A DNA stretch of 64,000 nucleotides, from NCBI GenBank assembly GCA_036245805.1, contig BTRK01000001.1:28589087-28653086 (forward strand), read 5' to 3'. Both the position numbers and the translations under genes were made by a program. Below are positions 37,201 to 45,281 of the stretch, piece after piece. The notes under the pieces were generated by a model. The model ran no database searches, was not told where the DNA came from, and saw nothing but the letters and a program-made list of their open reading frames with translations. Within the stretch, counting starts at the first letter, position 1. Every line of letters begins with the position of its first letter. The stretch comes from Pristionchus mayeri (Eukaryota; Nematoda; Chromadorea; Rhabditida; Neodiplogasteridae).

Positions 37201-40200
37201 AAGCAGCTGTTCTTTCACTGTCAGATAACTTTCCTCGTGACAGTGCACTATTTAAGAAATAATGCTATCTGAATTGAGTGATAGATTTTGTGAAATCGAA
37301 AAAAGAAATTATACAAAATTTCGATTTTTCACTGATTTGAGCAAACAAAGCGAAGTTTGGCTATGCCAAGTGGATCACTATTCGTGATTTTATTTTTTAC
37401 ATCGGGGTATTCTGCAAGGCCAATACAGAATTGGTGGGATTGAGCTGTTGTGGAACACGAAAATAATGCCTAAATATAGATAGATTCGAAGTTGTGAAAA
37501 GTGATTTTTTTTAAGCGAGCGAAATTGTGATATGTTTTAGTGCTAGATATTACATCAAGGTAAGTAATAGCTGAAAGTGATCAATTCTAATCATTGTTCG
37601 CAATGGATTCACAGGAATGAATTTTTGAATTTACAGGTTTAGCACAGAGACACATTCGAAAATTATTTCTAGAAAATGGCCTCTCTGTCGAGATTCGCTA
37701 CAATGCAATTATGAAGCAACATAGCTCAGAGAATATTGTGATTGAAAAAGCTAAGGGATTCGGTCCTAAATGCACTAGTTATGCATCTAAAAGTAAATTT
37801 TTAGCATAAAAAGTATCACTAATAGTCAATCGGATATTGGTCTAAACACGTTTTTAACAACTTCTGGGCACCACGAGTGAAACGCATTTTGACTTTTGAG
37901 CCAATTTCGCATCCTTAAGAAAATTTGATTTTTTTGTCTATTTCGTCCTATATTAATATTTTTTCCTTGCCCAATGGCCGTAACACAGAATAAGTGGTAA
38001 ATTTCATAATGCAGGCCCAATACAGTCCTTCCACCATAGGAAAGGGCCAGCGATTCCCTTTCCTAGAGGAACATGTCCGCGGGATGGCCGTTATGGTCGA
38101 TTCTTACGGAGCGGGTCTCTTAAACTTGCCAGAATGATGCAAATGAGTTAGATCAAAACAAATTGCAACTGACCATATCGTGCATCGCTTCCTCCTTCTC
38201 GAATTCGCGTTGCTGAAATAAATCAGACATTAGACACGTAACTGGTTCGAGGGTTTCAAAAACAATGTCAAGAAATGCATCAAACACTAGTGCTTCTTTT
38301 CCAAGTTCAAAACATTGCAGTCACACTAACAACAAAAATTGATTCCGTTCTTGCAAAATGATGTATGTTTCAACATGATTTAAATTTAAAGAAAGTAAAA
38401 ACTTACAGCATCGGTTTCGTAAGAGGCGACCTCCCAGCTCGGAATGGGGTAGTTCTGGTACTTGTTGAGATGCTGCAATTTCCTATTTGAGTATCCGTAT
38501 CACTGATTGCATGGTCCATGGAGAGGAGCCACAACCAACTAGGGCTATTGCGAAACACATCTCATGTGCTCATGCAGCAGACAGAAATCATCGCAATTCA
38601 CGTGAGGTTTGTCTTGAAAATTCCGCAATTACAAATTTAAAAAAAACATCTAAATATCACGAACCTTCTTCGGCTGCACCTCAGGCGGCGTACACGCGAC
38701 AACGTAGTCGAGCTGAAATATGGAAATAAATATTTAAAAAAATAATAAAAATATTCATATCCTAAAACATTCTTTTCAATCGTCTCTTCATCACCTAAGC
38801 AGCTCTATTGCTCTGTTCTCTTCCAACCAGTGGTCAAACAGTTCCCTGATAAATAGGCGAGCAACTTCCGACCCACTGGAAAGGGTACATGGTGCTTGAC
38901 CACTGATCGGAAGAACAAACAGTGGCCTAGAGATAGTGTGTGCCATGAATAAACGAGATTCTCCGTGATCTTTGATCTTTGGTCACTCACTCTGTATCCC
39001 TCGACGCCCGCCTTCTGCTCTCGACCCCACTGCGCATCCCACACCTTCGCTCCCTCGCCCGATCTCTTGATTATCTGCAACGGCAAATCGATCAATACAT
39101 CGATTTATCAGGCATCCAATGATGGATCGATACTCTTGAAAAAGGGGGAAAACGTGTGTATTTTTATATATAAAAATATATTTTTTTAAAATACAATTTT
39201 TAAAAATACCTCATCGAGGACGCACTGAACCTCTTCGTCTTCCTTTGTGTCACTCTGCTGCAATTTGGTCCCTATTATCCTTTGAGCAGTTAAAACTCAG
39301 TCTCCCTAAGAACGTCAGATTCCGGGGGGGAAGTGGCACATAGCTTCAAAATCATCGCAAGAAGTTCAAACTTTGGGGTGAGAGTGCCTATGGGTGGGAT
39401 ACACTTCAGCCATTAAATTAGACCCAAAAGTTGATCTTTGAACTTTCAGATCGAAAATTTTTATCTTTATCTTTGCCCGAAGTGTTATACATCATTCGAA
39501 AGAGCATAAAAAGTTACGGCGAAATCCAAGTTTTCGTTATCGTAGAGCGTCGGATGTTCATGAAATCGATAATTATGTAAATTTTTCGAATTTTTTGAAC
39601 TTTCAGAAAAATATTTCGACATGTTCCAATTGCGGCTACCCCGCAGAAACTTGATATATGGTGTGCAATTTTATGCTGAATCCGAAAAAAAATACCAGGA
39701 TAAGGTACGAGGTACCTTTCGCAAGCTGTGTTTGAAAAACTAGCACGCAATTGCCGACGCGGGTTCGATTCCGCCAACCGACATGAACTTTTTGCCAACT
39801 TTTTTCTCGCTTATATGGTCTTTTTTCAATAAGTGTGAATTGTTTTGGATATTCCATGTTGATTTAAATGTTCTCGCTAGCTTTCACACTACACTTTATT
39901 TTACAAAGGATTTTGAAAAAAATACATCAGTGAATGGAGTACGATAGACATGCATAAAATATTAGTGTAGCTCTGCATAATGGCGGGATCTGGCCACTAC
40001 ATTTGACTCTTCGTGATGAATAGCAAGGGCATCGCTTCCAGAAATCTGTTCTTCGGGGACGATTTTGGATGAACCGATCTCCAGAGGACTCTCAGAAGGA
40101 AGAACATCAGGGTTCTGATTAGCAGCGAGAATTCCGTATTTTCCTTCCTCGTCTCCTCAGACTGAACTCCAAAGAACTCATTCTCCGGCTTGACTTCTTC

Positions 40201-43200
40201 GACCATTCCATTGGGAGCCGTCAATTCCTCAGGCATGAGTTCAGCAGGCTCTTTCATTTCAAAGATTTCGCCGAGATTGTTCATGACAGATTCTACGAGA
40301 TCATCATCGCTCTTGAACTCTTCATCTTCGAACACTCCTTCGTCAATGCCATCGTCGATATCCTCTTCATCCTCATCATCATTCTCGCATGTTTCCATTC
40401 CGTCGTCTGCTCTCTTTGACCTCTTGCATTTCTTCCCTCTCTTCTTCGCGTCCTTCACGGAGCCGTCTCTTCTTTCTGTCTTGATCCGACTGTAGTGTGA
40501 GTCAATCTGTCTCGCATTCAGCCTCTTCTCTGGAGTGAACACGACTTCCATCGGAGTTCACAGCTTCCCGCATCCCCTTCTCAACTACCTCTGCCGGAAC
40601 TTTCGTACCCGTAGTGATGCCCTCATCGAAGCATTTCTCGACGAACTCCTTGGCCTTCTCAGAATATCGCGAGGACGCCTTCTTCTTCTTGAGTGCATAT
40701 CCTTGATCAACAATTGAATTCTCATCCACATCATCGGTGAACACTTCATCGACCGCCTCGTCCACTTCGGGAATGACAATGCGCTGAGCGACGAATCCCT
40801 CTCGTCCTTCCGAGTACAGTCGGAGTGACAAATCACGCATGGTGTACTGTAGACATGTTCTACTGCTATTGTCGTCATTATTCAGCGGCTGTTCCACACT
40901 CAAAGAACGTGTGATTTAAAAAAAATCATTATGTCCGACGCGCGTTATTGTGTAACTTTAGACCTATCGCGATGACTACTTGAGTATGCGAGACTATGCG
41001 ACTTGGAAGTTCGAAGATGAGATGCTTCTGAAAAAGGACTATTCAACGAAAATTGAGCATCTGTAAGTTTTGACTATTCAGACCCGATTCCACCATGAAT
41101 AGGTATCTCGAAAGGAAGAATCTTCGATTTCACATCGCGCCCTTTTCTGACAAAATTGTCCATTATGGAACGGTGGAAGATCATAGAACAGTCCAGATCA
41201 ACGCAAAGGTTCAATATGATGAATAAATGTTATCAAATTAGGTTTGTTTATGGATTCAGCAGCTTCTCAACTTCGTAAATGACTGGAAATCGAACCTCCC
41301 GCAAAAAACTGACTATGTTTCTGGAAGATTGTAATGCCGATAAAGAAATGTGTAGTATGAAAGCTAGCGAAAACATTTAAAACAACACGAAATATCCATA
41401 ACAGTTCACCAAAAGACAAAATTACCGCACAAAAGACCATATAAGCGAGAAAAAAGTTGGCAAAAAGTTCATGTCGGTTGGCGGAATCGAACCCGCGTCG
41501 GCAATTGCGTGATAGTTTTTCAAACACAGCTTGCGAAAGGTACCTCGTACCTTATCCTGGTATATTTTTTCGGATTCAGCATAAAATTGCACACCATATA
41601 TCAAGTTTCTGCGGGGTAGCTGCGGGGTAGCCGCAATTGGAACATGTCGAAATATTTTTCTGAAAGTTCAAAAAATTCGAAAAATTTACATAATTATCGA
41701 TTTCACGAACATCCGACGCTCTACGATAACGAAAACTTGGATTTCGTAGTTACTTTTTATGCTCTTTCGAATGATGTATAACACATGGGGCAAAAATCAA
41801 GATATTAGGTTGACTAGAAAGTTCTGTCGCATTTTGTGGTCTCAATTCAATCCGTTCGTTCTCATTTCTCTGTCGAAATGAGCCGCCCCATTTTTCAAGT
41901 TAAGGAGTGGCACACAGGGGTGTTTTAGATATGTTATAAATTTGGTAATCCCAATCAGTTTAAACCAGATAAATGCACAAGTTTTCAAAGGAGTGTTCTT
42001 GTTTTCACGACATAATTATATTCTTATCAGTTTCCGCTTTCAAACCAAAGACAAGATAACTCTGTATAGCGTATGTGTATCAGAGACATACCCCCTCTCT
42101 ACGACTGCGCGAAGTTGGTTGAACGATGTCGATAATATGGTGGTAGAACAAATAGATTAGGTTCGAGCAGATGGAACTACCTCACTAGACCTTCGTCGTC
42201 TTCGATTAGATGCAAGCAGTGGCCTCAACCATATTATGCGCGATCTCACCATCACTGTTGGGGACAACAATCCCACCCTAAATCATGGCCTTGATATATT
42301 CGGAAAGGTGAGAAAATACGAAAAATATTTTCTTGTCTGAAACCCAGATTCTGACAAAAACGCAACGTTGAACGTGTCCATGACTTTGTCCCTTCTCCAT
42401 GGCTCTTCAATTTATCTAGACAATGCTACTATATGAGATGATTACTAAGTGTATTGCGCAAAAAATGAGCACAATTAATCACATGATCTTTCTGCTTGGT
42501 AGGCAGTATATCATTCCAAGTACCATTTTCGATGTTCAAAAATACCATTCTTCGACCAGATAAGTCGCAAAAAAGTTGATCAATACTATTCCTCAACTTT
42601 GTGCATGGATATCATGGTTATTGTCTGTGATAACTACTGACATAATTTCAAGCCCCAACTCGAAAAGAGCCATCCATGAGGTTATATTTTCAACCTCCCA
42701 CTCAACATGATGTGCGCCTTCCCAAAAAGATCTTCACTTCCTGTGATGGCCTGCTGTGACTAATACCTTCTACTGCGCTTGGCATATTCCTTGACCATTG
42801 CTCATTCCAACCATCACTTGCTCGTGGGTCTAGTTAACTTCTAAGATCAGCAGGAAATCAAAGACCAGGAGTCATTGAAATGCAGTTGGTCAAATTGTTC
42901 GTATCATAGATCCCATAACAATGACAATGAGGTATCCGTAACGGTATCAATTTGTAGCAGGGAACTATCCCTAGCACTCCTTATAGTACTTAGAGAATGT
43001 ACCCTTTTGAACTGTATTAGTGAGCAAAAGTTTAAATACTAAAAATGCGACAAAACTTTCTAGTCAACCTGATAAAAATTTTCGATCTGAAAGTTCAAAG
43101 ATCAACTTTTGGGTCTAATTTTATGGCTGCAGTGTATCCCACCCATAGGCACTCTCACCCCAAAGTTTGAACTTCCTGCGATGATTTTGAAGCTATGTGC

Positions 43201-44414
43201 CACATACCCCTCCGTTCTTACGGAGACAGCGGTTTAAGTGGCTAAGACATCTGCCCGGTAACCGCAATAATTGGGTTCGTTTCTCGGTCAGATCACAGCT
43301 TTAGCTACCTTGTACAATGATATTATCAAGAAGTTGCTCACGTCCGTTGATGGAATGACAACGATGGACTTCTGTTTGTCTCCCTTGGCAGACTGGGATG
43401 AACTCGCAGTCGACAGTCGATTCGCTGCTCGGATCGGTGCAGATCGTTTGACCCCCTGGACCATGAATATTAATCTGGCTGACTTGTGTTTCGGATCGAT
43501 GACAAGAACAAGAAAGGGCGCGAGGAAGATAAAGAATTCGGACCCGGCTATTTTCTTAAGTACTTATTTACTTATTTACCCGTGAATATTTTAGAGCACA
43601 ACCCAGGTAAACCCAAGAAAATCGCCGACCGTCGCAACTGCAACTAATTCCTTACACTGTGACACGAAATTCGCAAATCCCCCGATCTAACCTCATTCAT
43701 AACACATTCCCTCGTATGGTTTGAGGATTTAGAGTACGTGGGGGCTAAGAGTCTGCAGAGAAGCAGCAACCCACAGGGATCTGGTCCTTGCTCGATCCGA
43801 CCTGATCCGATTTCCTTCTGGTCCTCGACTCCTTGCGATCCCTGTCATCAGCCTGAAACACAGATCAGCCGTCATCAAATATTGTTTTCTGGCCTACATA
43901 GACCTAGTAGAAAAAGAAAACAAATAGAGCCATATAACCATAGCTCCTTCCAATCACTGAGAAACCCCGGAGTAATGGTCTGACATCCCAGATTCAATGT
44001 GCAAACTCTCTCATTCCGCCAGCAGACACGATGAGAGAGTATGCACATTGAAAGGAGCGTGAAAACATTCCTCAATAGCACGAAGCAAAAACCTTTGCGC
44101 AACTCGCCTGCATATTCTCGTCCTCCTCCACTTCTTTATACACGACGTGCATCGAACTGCGCCTCGTCCTCGTGGTCGTGCTGTTTACCGCACCCATCTG
44201 AACAGATAGTAATTGTTAAGTGATAAAACGCCGACAGCTCATTCCTGCTTGATGAGTGTTATGCGCAGCACGAGTATAAAAAATCAGGGAGAACACAAAG
44301 AAACGATATCTCCCGAAAGAAAAGAAAACATACAACCAGGTCGATTTCGAGATTCCTCAATTCTCTTGGGAGAGCGCCATGGCTGCACTTCCTCCTATTC
44401 GGTTTTTCTGCCAT
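28242..44414 (-). CDS. Divergent SUV39-type SET-domain histone methyltransferase with C-terminal TPxK repeats
   Basis: Twenty-four exons were traced, from 44414-44337, 44197-44108, 43852-43775 and 43455-43342 through 39257-39210 and on to 28725-28242. They give about 745 residues in one frame. Order: basic/Ser-rich N-terminus; Cys-rich pre-SET part (CDPNSTCGNC, WECIDECHPDEK, then CRNRFIQTGRR); SET core with GWTLRSTVEM, FFSDYTG, LLSHSCNAN and AGAELTFDY; post-SET CKCAWYRCR (CxCxxxxC); lysine-rich linker; 12 units of P(Q/K)TPxKAN. This order is that of H3K9-type methyltransferases, nuclear and chromatin-bound. The Asn of the usual NHSC motif is Ser, and the C-flanking substrate region is unusual, so activity is uncertain. 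Intron 2 has a GC donor. The first exon is supported by frame and acceptor only. Several introns are filled with mobile elements. Confidence 0.8.
28405..28690 (-). repeat. 24-bp minisatellite inside the last SET-gene exon
   Basis: About 12 tandem copies of a 24-bp unit (GGAGTCTGGGGGTTGGCCTT plus four variable bases on the plus strand). On the minus strand in the gene's frame each unit encodes PQTPxKAN with x = R, W, M or G. Unit length is a multiple of three, so all frames remain open. The other open frames here are by-products. Confidence 0.9.
28874..28957. mobile_element. TGACGTCA MITE, full copy
   Basis: An 84-bp palindromic element with CTAGGTCGGATGAGAAC at one end and its complement at the other. 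Each arm contains TGACGTCA. It lies in the last intron of the SET gene. Confidence 0.8.
29676..29760. mobile_element. TGACGTCA MITE, full copy
   Basis: An 85-bp near-perfect palindrome; the left arm has CACGTCA, one change from TGACGTCA, and the right arm has TGACGTCA. It lies just upstream (in transcript direction) of the exon encoding NGTWYTHPAFF. Confidence 0.82.
30669..30874. mobile_element. Short inverted-repeat element, GTGGTCGAAA family, copy 1
   Basis: About 205 bp starting CCACTGGTCGAAAAG and ending CTACCCTTTCGACTAGG. Its body (TGGCATAACGTGC, ATGTACCCATTTT) matches the element at 48321-48520 in reverse orientation. Located in a SET-gene intron. Confidence 0.65.
31093..31160 (+). repeat. 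tRNA-like, SINE-type fragment
   Basis: GTGGTGTAGTGGGTAAGTG resembles a tRNA A box, and AGTTCGTTTCCCCC about 40 bp downstream resembles a B box, with an AT-rich tail after it. No convincing full cloverleaf was drawn, so I call it a tRNA-derived repeat and not a tRNA gene. Confidence 0.45.
31422..32460. mobile_element. Long snapback element 3 in a SET-gene intron
   Basis: Arms of about 460-470 bp (31422 to about 31885 and about 31990 to 32460) are reverse complements at high identity, with about a 100-bp loop. Termini are GTATATCACGCCTCTCACGA and its complement. Each arm contains a 123-codon open frame that is simply duplicated by the palindrome. Confidence 0.88.
32626..32812. mobile_element. 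Small palindromic element
   Basis: About 187 bp with imperfect inverted ends (ACTTCAGAAGTCTAC with CCAGAGCG versus CGCTCTGG with GTAGACTTTTGAAGT). It is in the SET-gene intron between the exons at 32594 and 32949. Confidence 0.6.
33326..33416. mobile_element. TGACGTCA MITE, full copy
   Basis: A 91-bp palindrome with ends GGCACTAGATCGGATGAGAAC and its near complement. One arm carries TGACGTCA, the other TGACGTTA. Located in a SET-gene intron. Confidence 0.8.
33939..35173 (+). mobile_element. Mariner element A (DD34D), TA target duplication
   Basis: Inverted ends TTGGGGTGTCCGGAAAG and its complement, matching for about 27 bp, bound 1,235 bp flanked by TA on both sides (33937-33938 and 35174-35175). 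This is a precise mariner insertion into the SET-gene intron between the exons at 33817 and 35568. It carries a damaged transposase gene. Confidence 0.93.
34100..35109 (+). pseudogene. Mariner transposase A, frameshifted
   Basis: The N-terminal helix-turn-helix part (MDSHLFLRAVLLHYYRLGRS) and GRPPSLD linker are followed by the first catalytic Asp in DEKWITYDN. At 34680/34681 seven bases are missing relative to copy B, shifting the frame. The second Asp (MDNACPHRA) and third Asp (SPDLSPCDYH) are encoded in another frame from about 34810 to the stop at 35109. Otherwise the gene is close to the copy at 58222. It is inactive as it stands. Confidence 0.9.
36385..38119. mobile_element. Long snapback element 2, flanked by TTAA
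   Basis: Arms of about 720-730 bp (36385 to about 37108 and about 37388 to 38119) are reverse complements, with a loop of about 280 bp. Termini are GAGACCCGCTC followed by TGTAAGAATC, and both ends abut TTAA (36381-36384 and 38120-38123). This is compatible with a piggyBac-type target duplication. It is in the SET-gene intron between the exons at 36265 and 38174. No coding capacity was recognised. Confidence 0.88.
38828..38905. mobile_element. Very small inverted-repeat element
   Basis: CAGTGGTCAA... and ...TTGACCACTG bound 78 bp in a SET-gene intron. It resembles the ends of the GTGGTCGAAA elements but is diverged. Could be a deletion derivative. Confidence 0.4.
39997..40903 (-). pseudogene. 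Element-encoded acidic protein, frameshifted
   Basis: Two overlapping frames, 40903-40502 and 40551-39997, join naturally near 40545. The first holds RYSEKAKEFVEKCFDEG, then TGTKVPAEVVEKGMREA. The second continues FTPEKRLNARQIDSHYSRIK, then a basic stretch (KKCKRSKR) and a long Asp/Glu run. This combination recalls a domain seen in many uncharacterised animal proteins (an F...G...TG.K...V...MR...F....L...QI...SR pattern), but the name is unknown to me. A one-base offset between the frames suggests a frameshift; a missed intron is possible. It lies inside the inverted-repeat element, so it is probably not a host gene. Confidence 0.5.
40986..41226 (+). CDS. Small two-exon coding region inside the inverted-repeat element
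   Basis: Exon 40986-41062 (MRDYATWKFEDEMLLKKDY and KIEH) joins across a 40-bp GTAAGT...AATAG intron to 41103-41226 (YLERKNLRFHIAPFSDK, then IVHYGTVEDHRTVQIN, ending QYDE and TAA). The result is 66 residues in one frame, protein-like in composition. The true start may be upstream: the frame continues back to about 40955 and an ATG in another frame is at 40931. It is divergent from the minus-strand frame. No family was recognised. Confidence 0.35.
41805..43072. mobile_element. Degenerate mariner-like element nested in the right arm of snapback element 4
   Basis: Ends TTAGGTTGACTAGAAAGTT and AACTTTCTAGTCAACCTGA form mariner-type inverted repeats with TA on both sides (41803-41804, 43073-43074). 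It exactly interrupts the arm homology: sequence on either side continues the match to the left arm. The interior has scattered stops and no intact transposase. Confidence 0.78.
43227..43300 (+). repeat. tRNA-derived SINE-like fragment
   Basis: GTGGCTAAGACATCTGCC resembles an A box and the following CGGTAACCGCAA, then TTGGGTTCGTTTCTCG, an anticodon-arm/T-arm pair. The fold is incomplete, so a functional tRNA is unlikely. Confidence 0.4.
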
Positions 44415-45281
44415 GTGAATCGTCTGCAAACACAAGGATGAACAATGAATCCGCACCGTGCCGCAGCCTGGCCAGAACTGTGGATATACTACAACTCGTA
44501 TGCAACTCGTGTTTTGGATTATAATTAGGGGAAGGAAGAACGGTAACGAGAGAAAATGAAAAGTTCGATTTTCAAAGATGGAAAAATAGAAAAGCACAAG
44601 TTTTCGGCAATCAAAACTATTTATCTCAGCTCGAAATGGGCGCGGTTGACATTACTAGGTGCTAGAAGGCATGCAGAGAAAAGAGCGTTATCATGTGCTT
44701 CTCTAGAAAAACGAATTATCGATCATGAATCAGGGGTCAACATAAAAAACTTTCGAACAAGTTTGTAGAAGCAATTATGTTCTATATATGAGCCTACCTA
44801 GCAACATGCTACACGGGGGATACTGAGTGACCCCTGTCACACTCAGAAAACGCGAAAAACAAGGTACATCAAAACAAAGACAGAGGAAAAACTACCAAAT
44901 TTTTCAAAAGAATGACGAAAATTCGAGGGTACCTAGGCATGGTGCGCGCCACAGTGCCGCACGCACTCACACTTCCGTCACACCACTCTCAAATGATACT
45001 GTATGTATACTGTACAAAAAAATTATTTTTCTATTTTTTTGTAACTCATTCCATGCAACTCTAAAAATGGTCTTAAAATGTACCAGTTCTCTCAAAAAGA
45101 TGTCTGGATTAAATTGCCATTGCGAGGGAAGATACATCAATCGCAAACTGATACCAGTGGTGGTGTGCAGGCCGGTTGCTGGGTACTGTTCTCTCAAATG
45201 GCTGAAATGGCAGCGCTCTGCTCTTTTCTTTGTATTGTTTATGTGTATATTTAACATATTTTGATCGGCAGGTAGCAGCGC
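44415..45281. other. Divergent intergenic region between the SET gene and UTP6
   Basis: Both genes start here and read outward, so promoters for both should lie within about 870 bp. A possible trans-splice acceptor (GTGTTTGCAG, minus strand) is 9 bases before the SET start, and TTGATCGGCAG is just before the UTP6 start. No TATA box was seen. Confidence 0.4.

Larger units (their letters stand above)
39301..43226. mobile_element. Long-terminal-inverted-repeat element with internal coding regions (snapback element 4)
   Basis: Inverted arms of about 620 bp begin TCTCC(C/G)TAAGAACG on each side: left 39301 to about 39925, right about 41330-41804 continuing at 43073-43226 after a nested mariner insertion. 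Flanking bases are CAG on both sides. Between the arms (about 1.4 kb) lie a minus-strand coding region (39997-40903) and a plus-strand two-exon coding region (40986-41226), transcribed divergently. The arms contain a tRNA T-arm-like sequence (CGGGTTCGATTCCGCC near 39765). It occupies SET-gene intron 4 (39258-43341). Confidence 0.75.

Noticed and set aside
39740..39785. A tRNA gene suggested by the sequence CGGGTTCGATTCCGCC
   Set aside because: Only a T-arm-like stem is convincing; no matching D and anticodon arms or acceptor stem could be drawn, and it is duplicated in the other arm of the snapback element.
43271..43585. Plus-strand 104-codon frame
   Set aside because: It overlaps a splice-supported exon of the SET gene on the opposite strand and shows no domain.
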